A stretch of 64,000 nucleotides of DNA from Whitmania pigra. Taxonomy: Eukaryota > Annelida > Clitellata > Hirudinida > Haemopidae. A model generated the notes under the pieces. It was not told where the DNA came from and did no database searches. It saw only the letters and a list, made by a program, of their open reading frames with translations. The translations under genes were made by a program, and so were the position numbers. This document shows, in pieces, positions 31,300 to 43,887 of this stretch. Where the stretch lies: contig JAJTWR010000032.1 of the NCBI GenBank assembly GCA_021613335.1, positions 992,501 through 1,056,500 on the forward strand. The letters run 5' to 3'. The number at the start of each line of letters is the position of its first letter. Position 1 is the stretch's first letter.

Positions 31300-32343
31300 C
31301 AGTGTTGCCGTAAGTACTCCAAAAATGTACTTAAGTATAAGTACAAGTACTTGGAGCTGAATGTATTTATAAGTACAAGTACAAGTACGTTGTAGCCAAT
31401 GTACTTAAGTATAAATACAAGTATAAGTATAAGTACTTTTCCTTCATTGAACAAAAACAATATTCTTTATCTTCAATACAATGTTAAGACAAGTGAACAC
31501 AAATAACAGAATTTACATTTATCAATAAAATTGTTTATTTTTCTTTAAAAGAAGCAATTTCTCAAAATATTGGTCACAGAGTCTGTTACACTGAGGAGTC
31601 AGTATAAGACCAGCTTGACTGAATAGCCTTTAAGTCGATGAAGCTGATTTAAGCCTTTGCTGTATCGTGTGTAGAGTCGGCAGAATGGAACCAAGAAAGA
31701 TCCAGACGTGTCTTCTCCTTGTAAATTAGCTTGTCAAATTGGTTTCATGACCTAGATCCATTCCTTCAAGAAAATGAAGTCTTGAGAGCTAAACTTCGGT
31801 AACTGCGATCGTTCCATCACGATATTAACTCTGTCCTTCATATCGTAGATGGCTCTATAACTGTTAAATTCGGAGTTCCACCGAGTTGAGTTTGGCTTAG
31901 GTATTGTTCTCCCAAGAACATCAAACACAGCTTCAGCAGCGTTTGAACTCTGTTGGGATGCATTACTTAAGCTGGAACATTTGCCAGCCACTGATCTATA
32001 CATTCACTTATAAGTTGCATCACTTGCCAGTGCTTTATTGCCATCCACAGAAGCCAACAAATTTAGTGTGTGCGAGAAACATGGTAAATGAGAAGGCAGA
32101 TAAATACATGATTCTGATTCCGTCTGCTCAAAAAACTGTGATATTTCTACATGACTATTAGTCTCATCATCAATGTCGCATCCATCAGATGGTTCCACCT
32201 CCAATATGCTTGGCTCAGAAAATTGTTTGAAGGCTTTAACGAAATTGCCTCCATTGTCAGTAACAACATGCACTATATTAGAGCTGTCGAGGTCAAATTC
32301 TGTAAAGATGCTCATAAGAGTGGATGCAATTTTGTCAAATGAC
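31300..32343 (-). mobile_element. hAT transposon remnant, one end cut off
   Basis: Left end CAGTGTTGCCGTAAGTACTC followed by many AAGTACAAGTA / AAGTATAAGTA subterminal repeats (31310-31440). Minus-strand transposase: VVTDNGGNFVKAFKQF and LPSHLPCFSHTLNLLASVD (catalytic Asp region), then PNSTRWNSEFNSY, and LQGEDTSGSFLVPF further left. A TGA at 32004-32006 interrupts an otherwise continuous frame. The right end is replaced by a piece of gypsy LTR at 32343. Confidence 0.85.
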
Positions 32344-32371
32344 TGTTCTGTACTTTCTTCGGGATCTCAGA
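32343..32371. repeat. Terminal scrap of the gypsy LTR
   Basis: CTTTCTTCGGGATCTCAGAG ATATAACA is the inverse of the outer end of the LTR at 43888. It marks the junction between the hAT remnant and the RRM-gene duplication. Confidence 0.75.
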
Positions 32372-33490
32372 GATATAACAGAAATAAAAATAAACTAAAA
32401 TGTTTCAAAGTTTGTCGTGGTTTCACTTTATATTTCAACAGTTTCACACACAGTTCTTTAATAAATTTGACTCATAATTTCTCTCGGGGTTATTGCCGTT
32501 AATAATACTGAAAATGAAATATAGCCAAATCTATTTGATGTAAAACATTTATTTCTTAAAATTAAGATATTAAAAATAATGTGTTATGAATCGTGGGAAT
32601 ATAGTGACCATTAACAAAAATGGTATCTTTTCATCGAGCAGTTGCAGAATTAGACAACCACGTACATATTTTTATGGTGAAGTTGTTCAATGATATCGTG
32701 ATGCAACGTCGTTAACCTTTTCTTGCTGCACTTTATCTGCTGCTGTTTACTTGCGTGATCATCTCTCGCTTTTACTGGACATTTCAAGCTCTTAAATCCC
32801 TCATATTCTCGAGAGATTTGTTTCGAATCGTTGATTTTGTTTTTATGTTCGACAGTCGCACCTCCGCATCTTAATCTCATGTGTCTTCCTTTCAATGTCT
32901 TGTTTCCGAATATGAGGAAGGACTGAAATCTGTCGAACATGCTGTAAAATACAACTTCTCCTGTTCCGCTGCTATTCCCGTCTTCAGAATAAAAAATTCT
33001 TACTCTCTTGACTGGCAACTTGGTGAGGAAATGTGCCTCCAGTTCTTCTTCTGTTAAGTCATAGCTCAGATTGGATACGAAAATTTCGTAATCCTTGTCT
33101 GCTTCACGACGCGGTTTTTGGATTGTCGTGCAAGAGTAATCATGGGAATTGTAATCATACATCTTCATATCGAAATTAGGTAGTTTTTTAGTAGTTTCTT
33201 TTTACGGCTTTTTGAATTAAAGTTTGTACTTAATAATTATGTCGTCTTCCCTTAAAAAGATGCTGAATCTTAGTATATTAATTTCTAATTAATTTTTGGG
33301 ATTAATTTTTGTTTATTTTTTATCACTTTTGGATCAATTTTTTAGCCGGGGCCGGGGTTGGAGTTCAGATGCCGGGGTTAGACTGAGATGATTAAAATAC
33401 ATTTTCAAATGTGGAACATATTAACAGTGTGATTTTCTGCTTTTGTTCAGTTTCTTAAAACTAGTTGCAATGCTGTCATGTAAATTCACT
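32372..33490 (-). repeat. Inverted dispersed duplication carrying an RRM gene, copy 1
   Basis: About 1.1 kb, nearly identical and opposite in orientation to 61270-62380. Breaks in similarity: left at GAAATAAAAATAAAC, right at TTCACTGATG. Confidence 0.9.
32650..33168 (-). CDS. RRM-domain protein, ALYREF-like, copy 1
   Basis: 172 residues, intronless, ATG start. One RNA-recognition motif at about residues 27-105: YEIFVSNLSYDLTEEELEAH (RNP2 and helix 1) and GTGEVVFYSMFDRF (RNP1-like), ending GRHMRLRCGG. The strand pattern and GTGEV resemble mRNA-export adaptors of the ALYREF group, but the Arg/Gly-rich flanks of that group are missing, so the role is not certain. The C-terminus is basic (SKKRLTTLHHDIIEQLHHK). 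The intronless form suggests a retrogene. Differs from copy 2 only by a Ser insertion near residue 148 and one Val/Ile change. Confidence 0.75.
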   Translation of the reverse strand: MKMYDYNSHDYSCTTIQKPRREADKDYEIFVSNLSYDLTEEELEAHFLTKLPVKRVRIFYSEDGNSSGTGEVVFYSMFDRFQSFLIFGNKTLKGRHMRLRCGGATVEHKNKINDSKQISREYEGFKSLKCPVKARDDHASKQQQIKCSKKRLTTLHHDIIEQLHHKNMYVVV

Positions 33491-33901
33491 GATGATTCTG
33501 AAATTATGGATCATTGGGAAGTTGTGCTCATTGTCGGATACATCTGTGTTTTAAATTCTGTTTTGCCATTTGTTTTATGATATTCAATGGAGCCCACATA
33601 TCTCAACATCGTCTAAAACACGTGCATGTGCACTCTCACTGATTAACTTATTAATTATACATAAAGAATTTGCAAGCACATGTTAATATACAGTCGCCAT
33701 ATTGAATTTCTGTTATCTAGACACTTTTTGGCAAATCTCAGAGACATAACTTGTTCGACTGTAAAATTAATAGCCATTGAAATTCGACGAAATCTTTGTT
33801 TTACCTTGAATACTGACATCTATTGAATGTTAGTTGAGTCTTAAACATTAAACATGATTTAGAAAATTAAATATTTGAAAATCAAGGACAAACCTGCCAA
33901 A
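33491..33901. other. No recognisable gene
   Basis: AT-rich upstream region of the next gene; promoter not identified. Confidence 0.5.
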
Positions 33902-35490
33902 ATGGATAGTTGCTTGAAGGAGAATGCTCTCTCTAAAACTCCAAACTTGGAAAATTTCAATTTTTACTCAAAACTGAAAAAGTCGTACGATGACATTTGT
34001 GTCAATCAAAAAGGTAATTTTGAATTCAAATAAAATACATTAAATTAATTAGTCTAAGTAAAGTAAGTGATTTATTCTTGAGGCTTGAAATTAATATTTT
34101 TGAAGTAATTCTCCAGTCAATATTGTATTAAGATTCATAAATCAAGATAATTAAATTAAAATTTTTTTATTCAAGATTTCTCAGAGGGGAGCAGATGTTT
34201 TAAGAGCATCCAGTCTGATAAGGCAATGAAAGATGCTTATGTTTCAGAAGCTCAACAGTGCTTTTCGAATGGTTCAAGTAATGTGTGCATGTTAGTGACA
34301 TTCTTAGGGAAATTATAATTCTAGTGCTAGAATAAGTTAGTTAATACGTTATTTAGCTAATTAATAGAATAAGAATTACTATTCTACATGTTATTAATTA
34401 TTTATTAAATAAAAACAAAATGGTGTTTGGGGTTATAATCATCAGAAAATGAAAACTTAGACAATTTGTAAATTAAGTAATTTGGACAATAAAGAAGCAG
34501 TAATATTTGGTAAATGGAATTAAAGTAGCAATATAATAATTTAAAATATATTAATTCAATATTTGAAATTGTTTAAATACAACTTTGCATGCAGAGATTA
34601 TTCAAAGAATGTACTGTGCAAGGCTTATGCCCAGTACAAGGTATACAACAACTGCACATCCTTCCAAGTTACTTATAAATACAAGAGAATCATTGAAGAT
34701 CGGGACAATGCTCATGAAAATTGCAGTGCCACTCAAAGTTGGAGAAATTTATTTTGATTATTTTTACAATTACTAATCTGTTCATACTTATGCATTTAAA
34801 TCTTATAAATTGCAGCTTGTTATATTATCAATATCTAATATCTTGTATTAAATTTCATATCAGTTATTTGTTTTGTTTTTTAAGCATTTTTGACATTTTT
34901 CATGGATCATAAATTGTCTTTAATTATTAGACTTTAATTAATAACATAAGATCACACAAATTTTGAATCATGAAATAAAACTCCTTTTTTTGCTTATTAA
35001 CAATTTTAATAATTTTAATAATTTTGCTTATGACTTGGTAATAAGTATAAGTGACAGGTCAGACTTTTATCATCCCAGAATTAAAATCATCTCTAATGAC
35101 ATTGTTAATTGGGTTCTCCATTCATTTAAGTGATAATGAATTACTTTTTTGTGTCAAAAACTTGATCCTTGTTCAAGCAAATATCCAAAGTACATTTACA
35201 TCTGCTCAGGTTTGCAAATTGATTTCATTTAAAAAAAATAAGTTGATTCACTTTGAAATCACTATTAAATGATTTCCATCAGCATTTGTATTATTTAAAG
35301 TTAATTTTTTATTCGAACTCTTCTCACTTTTTAGATTGTGTTACTAGGATTGTTGATTTCATTAGCAGCAATATTAATCTTAGTCGAAATCATTTTCAGG
35401 TCATCAAATTCAGATGTCCTTCCTATCCCTCTTGATGTTGTTTTGCCTCACAAGTTGGATGAACTCAAGCAATTGAGTACATCTGAGTAA
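33902..35490 (+). CDS. Unrecognised gene ending in a transmembrane exon
   Basis: Likely exons: 33902-34013 (MDSCLKENALSKTPNLENF…, good ATG context), 34176-34277 (FSEGSRCFKSIQSDKAM…), 34595-about 34640 or longer (uncertain frame), about 35056-35212 (IIPELKSSLMTLLIGFSIHL…, ending TFTSAQ) and 35335-35490. The first two join in phase 1, the last two in phase 0. The final exon encodes one helix (IVLLGLLISLAAILILVEII) and a 30-residue tail ending LDELKQLSTSE and stop, as in a single-pass membrane protein. The middle exon frames are guesses. I do not recognise the family. Confidence 0.5.
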
Positions 35491-37636
35491 CAGTTGCTTT
35501 CTGATATGAGAGAAATACAGATTTCAGCTATGCAATGCTTGTGCCAAAAACTGATGATTTTCAATGTGGCCTCATTTAGTTGCAGTATTTTGTTATACAT
35601 TCCACCGTTTGGACATTTAGAAGCTTTAATTGGTGCACATTTTAGGTGATCATGATTCATATATTTGTGACAGTATATTTTTGGATTATTTCATGTAGGT
35701 GAACCATCTTTCTGTCATTTTCAATGATGTCATAATTGATTAATTAATTTTTTCAATGTTAGACTATTTTGAATACGGATTGCTATCGGTTTGATTAGGT
35801 CGTTTGGCAGTCCTTGGAAATAAAAATTAATTGTTTATCTCAAAATTTCTTCTTGGCCTATGATTGGACTGTGAGACAGACGTTAGTTTCAATTTAGAAA
35901 AGTAAATTAAATTTAAAAAAGTTAGGTAAGACAACAAAATTCAGACGCATTTATGAAATAAACTATCCTGGAAGTTTTAGCGTAAAAAAATAACAGCGTT
36001 TATTTTTGTAAACTTTCCTAACAAAACATGCCAGTGAATTTAATACTGGTAAGACATTTTCCTGTCGTGAAATGCTTTTAGCGCAGGAATTACTCTGCCC
36101 ACCAGCTGTGAATTCGTCACAAGTTGTAGATTTAATTATTTTCAAAGGAGAAAAAAGTTGTTTTAGCGCTAATTCTGGCATAATTAATAGAAACAAATGT
36201 GATATTCATGGAAAATTCGAAATGCGACTTTATTTTTGATAGTTTTAAAATCCTTTTAATTTTTTTTAAAGATGTAAATTCACAGGTTTTATTTTTCTTC
36301 AAGTCTCGTCCAAGGCAATATGTCTGGAGAAGCACGTGTGCGAATCTTTCCATTTTCCATTGTTGTGACTCTTAATAATTAAGGAAAAACAATACAGTAA
36401 AACGCAACTACTTTATTATCACTTCACTAATGCACAAGTGGAACAAATAGAAATTTTTCGCTCCTATCTCCTACAGCAGCAAGGCTGGTTGGCATGCACA
36501 CCCAAAATATCCATCGTGACAAAAAGCAGACCCCTGGACCAGGTATCCAGAAATTCCTATCTTAACATGAAACACTACGCTCTAGAATGAATGACTGTTG
36601 ACACTGACATTGGACTAATGAAAGTGGGGAGAAGTCACTCCATTCCTTAATGTATGATGAATTGTCGTTTGTTTTAACATTAGCAGAATGAATTTAAATG
36701 CTTGTTGACTATGGCGGTGACTGACAGTTTCGAGAATCTAACAGTTGCCAGAACTTTGGGCTTGTTCTAATATTACGTGCGTTCAGTGGAGACGAATATC
36801 TGCTTCCCCGAAATCAACACAAGAAAAGATTGTAATGTTTGTATATCCTCTGCAGAGTCGAAATAGGATTTAATTAGTTAAAATTCTCTTTGCATTTAGT
36901 TTTGATAACCTTACAGTTCAGTGCCTTCAGTGGCTTAGCTAGGCGGCGCCAAGTTTGGAAACGAAATTAGTAACGTTATACAATTCTGATTCATGACCCA
37001 TGACCAGCTTAAATTTTTAATTAAAATATAAGCTAGGATTCTCATAAGCATTCACACTTATTTAGCTAGCTTTCGGATTATGATTGGTTGCTTCAGTTTC
37101 AGACATGTGCTTGGGGAGCACCAAATTATCAGCTTCGCCCAGGGCGCATTTTCCAAATTGAACTCTTTAAATAGAAGAAATGTAAAAATACCTTGATGCG
37201 TTCTTGACAATGATTCGAGATGCGACTTAAATGACAATATTGATGAGTAAGTGATAATTAAATAAAATAACACCATCCGGAGTTAAGGATGTAAACTCTT
37301 AAGCATAAACACTATCCTAGGGATTTGGCAGTTTCCGTCCTCCGAGAAAGCTTTTGAACTTTTTTGGAGTTCTTTTCGCAACATGTCAGGGGCGTTTTAA
37401 AGGGTTCTGTACTTGAGTAGTCTAAATTTGTAAATAATCAAATTAAAACTGTTGAATCTTTGTAAGAATATTCCAACTTTGTAAAGCTGAACAGAAACTT
37501 TATTGGCAGCCAAATACATTGAACCGAAACGCGACTGAAATAAATCGATAATATCTACAAAGTACGTATTCGCAAAATCGTCAAACTAGAAACCCTATGG
37601 AACTCGAATTTCCCGCCTCTCTAGGATTCAATAATA
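35491..37636. other. Intergenic region with one dispersed repeat
   Basis: Probable 3' UTR first, then AT-rich DNA. The only structure seen is the repeat at 36590-36945. Open frames at 35448-36353 and 37058-37276 do not resemble proteins. Confidence 0.5.
36590..36945. repeat. Dispersed repeat, copy 1
   Basis: Aligns with 50765-51110 at roughly three quarters identity, sharing GTGACTGACAGTTTCGAGAA, GAAAAGATTGTAAT and TTAAAATTCTCTTTGCA. Nature unknown. Confidence 0.75.
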
Positions 37637-37757
37637 ATGCTGTAAACTTAGAAGTTAATTAAGTTTATATTGCTAAAATAATTAAATTTATAATTCATTA
37701 TATTTGGTATCTTTGTCGGGCACGTGGTATCTAATATTTCTACAGAAAATCATTCTC
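37637..37757 (-). repeat. LTR fragment of the SAP-gag family
   Basis: Contains AAGTTTATATTGCTAAAATA, TTTGGTATCTTTGTCGGGCA and ATCATTCTCGAT, matching the inverse of the 309-bp LTR. It is joined directly to gypsy gag sequence. Confidence 0.75.
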
Positions 37758-38450
37758 GATATTCAGACTTGTCCAGATCTGGAGCTCCAATCTTCTCCCA
37801 TGTGTCCGTAATAATGATGGTTACATATGCACCCAAATCAAGCTGCATTTCAATCTTGATACTTCCAAAATCGATCTTGGCAAATTTTCTTTTCTCCTTC
37901 TTCTGGTTGTCATCAATCTTCTTCACTCGCATCTTTGGGCAACTCTTTGCCAGATGAGTTGTCTCGTCGAAAGATCTTGCAGTTGAAGGTCGGCAGGATT
38001 CTTTGCTAAGGAACTCCGGTAGAGGCTTCCTTCTGTTGTTTCTCTGGACCACCTGCACAGCATTTGAGACTTCTCCGATGGCATTCGCATCTTTTCTCAA
38101 GGTCAGAATGTGTTCGCATTAGTTGTTTAAGTCCTCTAGTGTGCAATTTGGTTGCAGCTCCAACTTCTGCAGCAACCTTGTTCGGAAGTCGGCGTGTGCT
38201 TGCATCTTCATCCCAGAAATGTAAACCAGGCATTTAAACTGTTCTTTTGTCAAATCATCTACCAGGGCCAGCTCGCACATTCTGTTGACCTTCGTGGTAT
38301 ATGCTCTGAAGTTCATGTCCTCAAGCGTGACCCGGAGTGCGTCATATCTGCTTTTGAAAATACTGTCTTTGACTCCAAATAACGTCTCCAAGATTGCCTT
38401 GACCTCATCGTACTTCAGATCCTTTGCTGTCCTTGGTCTAATATGCAAGG
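37758..38450 (-). pseudogene. Ty3/gypsy gag-protease fragment
   Basis: Closely related to 47060-47770 of the full element. Minus strand encodes the end of gag (KYDEVKAILETLFG, RVTLEDMNFRAYTTKVNRM), the region around the zinc knuckle, and the protease start where LDSGADV has become LDLGAYV. Frames are broken and the knuckle cysteines are partly deleted. At the gag-pol border this copy keeps reading frame where the full element does not. Confidence 0.85.
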
Positions 38451-38459
38451 TCAATACAA

Positions 38460-39660
38460 TGGATTCAATGCCTGGTTAAATACAATTTCTCCGGACCAGA
38501 TTCATATATGGTGGCATAATTTGGTAATGGGTGACGTCACTAAAAAAACGGTTGAAGATGTTACTTTAATTGGGGTTTTAAACACATGTGCAGTCTTTCT
38601 TCTGGAATCATATTTAAGATTCAATGTTTGGCATGAATTTGGCAAATTGAAATACATATCTGTAATTGGTGAAACCCGTTGGTGGGCAAAAGACAGCTTT
38701 TACTAAAATATTTGGAAATTTCTTCATCAAACCTTCCAATCAAAAAACACAAGTTATCGATTTTTTGTACATTGACCTGCTGCAAACATTTCATGATATT
38801 TATACATCAAACAAATTCAATAATGATATCCGATACAGAGCAAAAGCTCTGTTAGATTCATTGACAAGTTTTGAATTTATTCTAACGGCACAATTATTTT
38901 TAAAAATATTTGAACACACAACGCCATCATCGGAATATTTGCAAATAACTGGAATGGATATCCTACGAGCCTTTAAGATGGTTCAAGACTGAATTAAGCA
39001 AAGTAGATAGAAATTTTGATTCAATTTTTCAAGCAGCTACAAATTTAAAAAAAATTGCAAACAGTGAACTAGAAAAAAGAAATCTTAACATTTAAAAGCA
39101 GACTGTTTTGAAAGAAAAAAGAATTATAGCCAAACAACCACTTGAAAGTGCGAAGGATAAATTTCGTGTCAATGTTCACTGGTTATGGATCAAGTAATTA
39201 ATAGTTTAAAATAGAGATTCTCTGAGCATGGTAGTCTTTAGATTTATCTTGTTTAGATCCAAGAAATTTTGCAGAAATTTTGAAAAGAATGCCTAGTGCA
39301 TCACCTGAGTGAGTTGCTCAAAAAATTTGATGATACTGTAACAAAAGATCAGCTTCAAATTGAATTATTGGATTTTGCAAGGAAATGGAAAATTTTTCAA
39401 ACAACTCATGAAGATAAATATAATTTGATCTTTCCAAATAACGCATTGGTCCATAATTTTGTGATTGCGGAAATTGGGTTTTATGAAAAGCTATTAGTTC
39501 TTGTTTTTGAAATGAATAAGTTGCCAAAATTGAAATCAATAGCAAAAATGGCAATATTATGTTAGTTTTTTTGGATTCACTATAAAGTTAAAAATGCAAA
39601 AGTTGTTCCCCCACAAACATCGGCGCCCCGAATGATTTAATTGCAGCCTGAGGATCTTTG
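38460..39660 (+). pseudogene. hAT transposase fragment (ZMYM1-like), copy 1
   Basis: Plus-strand coding pieces: GETRWWAKDSFYT (shared RWW-type motif), FHDIYTSNKFNNDIRYRAKA, then, past stops, LSELLKKFDDTVTKDQLQIE and LLDFARKWKIFQTTHEDKYN. These match the central and C-terminal parts of zinc-finger-MYM1-type hAT transposases. The dimerisation end seen at 49310-49380 in the other copy is not clear here. It abuts the gypsy fragment at 38450. Confidence 0.7.
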
Positions 39661-40355
39661 TCGGTGAAGTGTCTGTTTCGTGATTGAAAGTACTATCGAA
39701 ATGAAGTTTAACCTCAGAATAGTGAAGTATGAGAAGGTTTTGAAAAAAAATGTGTAGAATGAACAGTACATAATTGAAATTTACATTTCAATGTTCTACC
39801 CGGACATTTTGAAGTTGAAGGTGACTTACTTATGCGCTTTTTATATGTTTATAACTCAAAAACAAGCGGATTGTTAAGTTTAACCTGCTACATGAAATGT
39901 CTTGTGATACGAAATTGCAATGTAAAATGTTGTTTAAGTGAATAAGTGGGATATTTTGTCGGAAGCATGTATTTTGGCATGATGAAGATGATGAAATGAA
40001 GAAATGCACTAATTTAAAGATTGACAAAAGATAATTTAATCTAGTTTTTATGAACAGATTATTATAAGTGACTTGTCAGACCACTAAGAGTAGTGATTGC
40101 CGTACCATGCTTGAGCATTCGTGATGCCATTCACAGCATATCGGAATAATTTAATTAATGAAATAATTTTTATTGACCGGTTTTTTCTTGTTTTTTTTTA
40201 ATGACGATATAAATCAAAATCTTTAAAACAAAGAAAAGTGATTAATTATTTCAAATCACAAGAGAGCTTTTATCGAAAGAGTTTCGATGCTCTTAGAACA
40301 CGCGAGTAAAAAGAACATGCTCGTCATTAGTGATCAATCACTTGTTGAGTTAATT
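39661..40355. other. No recognisable gene
   Basis: AT-rich DNA between transposon remnants. Confidence 0.5.
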
Positions 40356-40478
40356 CAGGCACGCCGAGAGGGGGGTCAGGGGGTCACTGCCAGGGGGCCC
40401 GGCAGGCCCGATCATGTCAATTTTTGGGGCCCGCAATGATGTCCTATCCGGGGCCCTTGTTGGCTCTCGGCGGCCCTG
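40356..40478. mobile_element. Short GC-rich hAT-type MITE
   Basis: 123 bp. Ends CAGGCACGCCGAGAG and CTCTCGGCGGCCCTG, with perfect 8-bp duplications AGTTAATT (40348-40355, 40479-40486). Related to the split MITE at 6027-7390. Confidence 0.9.
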
Positions 40479-40604
40479 AGTTAATTGGTGAGATTAAATT
40501 TGTAAAATAATATTATATTGCTTTAGAGCAATGTCATCAAAATACATATCCTAAGTGTCATTTGTCCACTACATTATATAATTTACAGTTTAATTTGTGA
40601 CCCT

Positions 40605-40638
40605 ATTATATGATGATGATGATGATGATGTGATGATA

Positions 40639-40696
<58 letters not shown>

Positions 40697-40703
40697 TAAT
40701 AAT

Positions 40704-40800
<97 letters not shown>

Positions 40801-40885
40801 TAATAATATAATAATAATAATAATAATGACAATAATAATATTAATATTAACAATAATAATAGCAATATTAATATAATAAAAATTT
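40605..40885. repeat. (TAA)n / (ATG)n microsatellite
   Basis: TGATGATG units followed by about 230 bp of TAA units with interruptions. Open frames across it are artefacts of the repeat. Confidence 0.9.
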
Positions 40886-41563
40886 TAATTATTAGTATAT
40901 TTATGTTGCACCATCGCATCATTGCGGCAACTTTTAGTTGTTCGCAGGAATCAAAAATTCTAAAGTTTAGACTTTAAACTTTATCTATTATGTTTATTCA
41001 CGAAAAAACACTCAATGTTCAAAAAAAGCTCAATGTTTGAATGTTTTTCAACAAAGCCACATTAAATTTTAAAAAGAAGTGGAGTGTCCTCCCTCGGAAA
41101 AAGTTTTGTTTGTAAATACTAAAGACATCCTAAAGAATCCTAATGATTCAGACAATGCTACGATGTAAACAGTGAAAGAAAATATATTTTCTTAGAACTG
41201 GAAATCTGATAAATTTCTAATTGAATTTAATAGTAAATGCCTATTTTCAACAAAACACAACCAGAAATTATTATTTTATGGGCCACTGAACAAACTTTTT
41301 CCCAAGCAATAAACAAAATCGAGATCAAACAATTTTTATACAAGTTAATTCATAGTTAAAATAAGTTTAATTCATAAATCAGGTATAAAATACAACTTAA
41401 TTTAACTTTGTCAATAACGTAGCAAATTTAAACTTATTGACTCGATTATAGTCATTACTGAAATCTGTTTCAAAGACAAAGTTTCAACTTCAAAAACGTT
41501 TCAACAACAATTGTTAAATTAATAAATAGAAATTTTTATTCCATTCGAATTGAGTTAAAATTC
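40886..41563. other. 3' flank of PAN-CTLD gene 1
   Basis: AT-rich; no gene seen. Confidence 0.5.
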
Positions 41564-42954
41564 TCAAATCATGTCCAACTCGCAGAGGACGCACGTCAAA
41601 CCATAGCAAGAACAATCATCTATTCCGTAACCACACCCAAAAGACATACAAGCATCTACGGGATAGTTACCAGTATCTGGTTGTCCATAACTCCAAAAAG
41701 TTGTAGATTCTAATGGCAGTGTGACACCTGGAAAAGGATTCCAGAGGAATGGCTGCCGCGTCCACGTGAATAAACTGATTCCAGATGTCCAAAAAGAGTT
41801 CCAGCATGGATTCGGGTAATTTGGTAGAACTGCCAAGATATTTTAGCAACTTATTTTTAACTTGTTTAATTATCTATTGTAAAAGATTCACGTTTTCTAA
41901 AAATGTTCATTTATGAATTGCGAAATAAAAAAGTAAAAAAATAAATAAATACAAATTAAATGCTTTACTCTCTTGGATGTAAAGACAAAACAGTTGTTGA
42001 TCATTCTTGAGATTCAAAATAACAGGATGACAGCTAGGATGCAGTGCATTGCATGCTGTTCTGGCCATGGACCAACTATAGTTGCCAATAAGCATTTCGA
42101 CACACTTGTTGCCTTCAATTAAATATCTAAATCCTTTTGGACAATCTGTTGATAGTTGAGCTATACATTAATATTAATCATTTATTTAACTGACTCAACG
42201 TAACCTGTGTCACTTTTTTTTTAATTTTATCTGATTCATTTCGGATATAAATATAATTTTTAATATAAATACTTTGTCATTCCTAAGGGCTTAATGTGAA
42301 CTTGTGTCGAAAAAACAAAACGATTGGAGATATTTATCTTATTTATCTCAAACTTTGCAATAAATATTTGGCTTCATTTCGTAAATAGAGATTTTTAATT
42401 AATGTTGGATTTTAAATTAAATTGCATTCTCCTGTGAAAAATAATTCGACATTCACGATTTGTTTTCATAAAAATGTTGTATGACATAAAAATGAAATTT
42501 AAAGATCTGAAGGAATGTGGTTATAAGCAAAGTTTCTAATGAATTTTACTTCGAACTCAGGTCTTACATGATGTAATGAACACGAATAACTACTTAAAAT
42601 AAAGACATTTTTGAAAATTATTAAGATTTAAAACTAACCCGTTATTGATTGGTAACCCATGCATTCTTTACTGGGAAAGCTAATGTAATCATACCGAATG
42701 ACATCTTGATAAACAGAACATTTTCTCTCTGCCAAGATATACTTGAAACTCCTGCACTTGTCCCTAAGAAGAATTTGACAGAATGAAAAGCATTCAATGA
42801 TAGATCTAGTTGAAGTTTCATAAACTGGAGTGCTGTTTTTACACAACTGAATTTTCGAATATGTTCCCTTTTGAATTTGAAAGTATGTTTCATGTGATAG
42901 CTGATATATCAGTGATACACTTAACATCATTCTCATAATGCTTATCATCCTCAT
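41564..42954 (-). CDS. Secreted PAN/apple + C-type lectin-like protein 1
   Basis: Exons 42954-42639, 42145-41969, 41829-41564; both introns phase 1; 252 residues. Signal peptide of about 22 residues (MRMISIMRMMLSVSLIY). PAN-like module at about 25-105 with LCKNSTPVYE, CFSFCQILLRDKCRSFKY and KCSVYQDVIRYDY. A C-type lectin-like domain follows: DCPKGFRYLIEGNKCVEML, ACNALHPSCHPVIL, then in exon 3 NSFWTSGISLF, YGQPDTGNYPVDAC and CSCYGLTCVLCE. QPD at the calcium site usually favours galactose-type sugars. In place of the usual W-N-D it has IDDCSC, so calcium binding is uncertain. Strong paralogue of the genes at 53789 and 59769, on the opposite strand. Confidence 0.92.
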
Positions 42955-43887
42955 TATGTATTTTTTTTAAACAAATTGAACTCTGGTGTTTAGTGAATGA
43001 GGCAGGATCACGGTTAAAATACGATTACTTGCGTGATCGGGTGAAATACTATAAATAAAAACAATTGCTTGAATATGCAAGCTTCATTTGACGGCACTTT
43101 TCTTTTTAAGGATGACTACTACATACAGCGTGCATATAACTATCAATAACAAACTAAAAAAGGAAATTTCTTAAAAATATCCTGTCTTTATAGTATATAA
43201 TATATACCATAAAAACCTACTTTGAAATTCAACGAATGACCGACTGATCAAGAGAATCGATTTACTTAGATAAATGTATAAAGTCATCAGATAATATTAA
43301 ACAGAGTAACCACAAGAAATGAATAGAACAAAAATGCATATTTTATAATAGCTAAAAAATTACACTACGATTGCCAAATAAAATGTCCATTGCCTTGCAT
43401 GGAAATGATGGAGATTTTTCAATTTTATAATTTTATGACTTGTTGGAATGTACAATTGAATAATGAATTGAGTTACACAATAGGAATTGTTAGTTGTTTC
43501 TTGTTTGGATTTTAAAGTACAACGGAGGTTTGTTTTATTTCGTCAACTAATTGAAATAAGACAACACAACTACAACTAACTCAAACGAAAATCTTAAGGG
43601 AATTACTCGAGAGATACAGTAACTGTAGAAAAGCGAAAGCTCTTTTCATATGAAACCAGTACTTGCATCAGTACTGTACTGCACTTCACAACAAGATTCA
43701 ATTTGTAATAAAAGGCCAATGAGTATGACGACTAAATGTATAACCAAAAAATCACTGCATTGGTTATGTATTCGATACTAAACGTTATGGTTACTTTAAA
43801 ATAAACATGTCGCAATTCGAAATAAAAAAAAAACATAATTTTGATGATACAGAACCGCAATGAATGTTCAACTACATTTTATGAAGG
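42955..43887. other. Upstream region of PAN-CTLD gene 1
   Basis: AT-rich; its promoter should lie here but no clear TATA box was fixed. No other gene. Confidence 0.5.

Noticed and set aside
40590..40922. Minus-strand frame of Ile/Tyr/Leu runs
   Set aside because: Translation of a microsatellite, not a protein.
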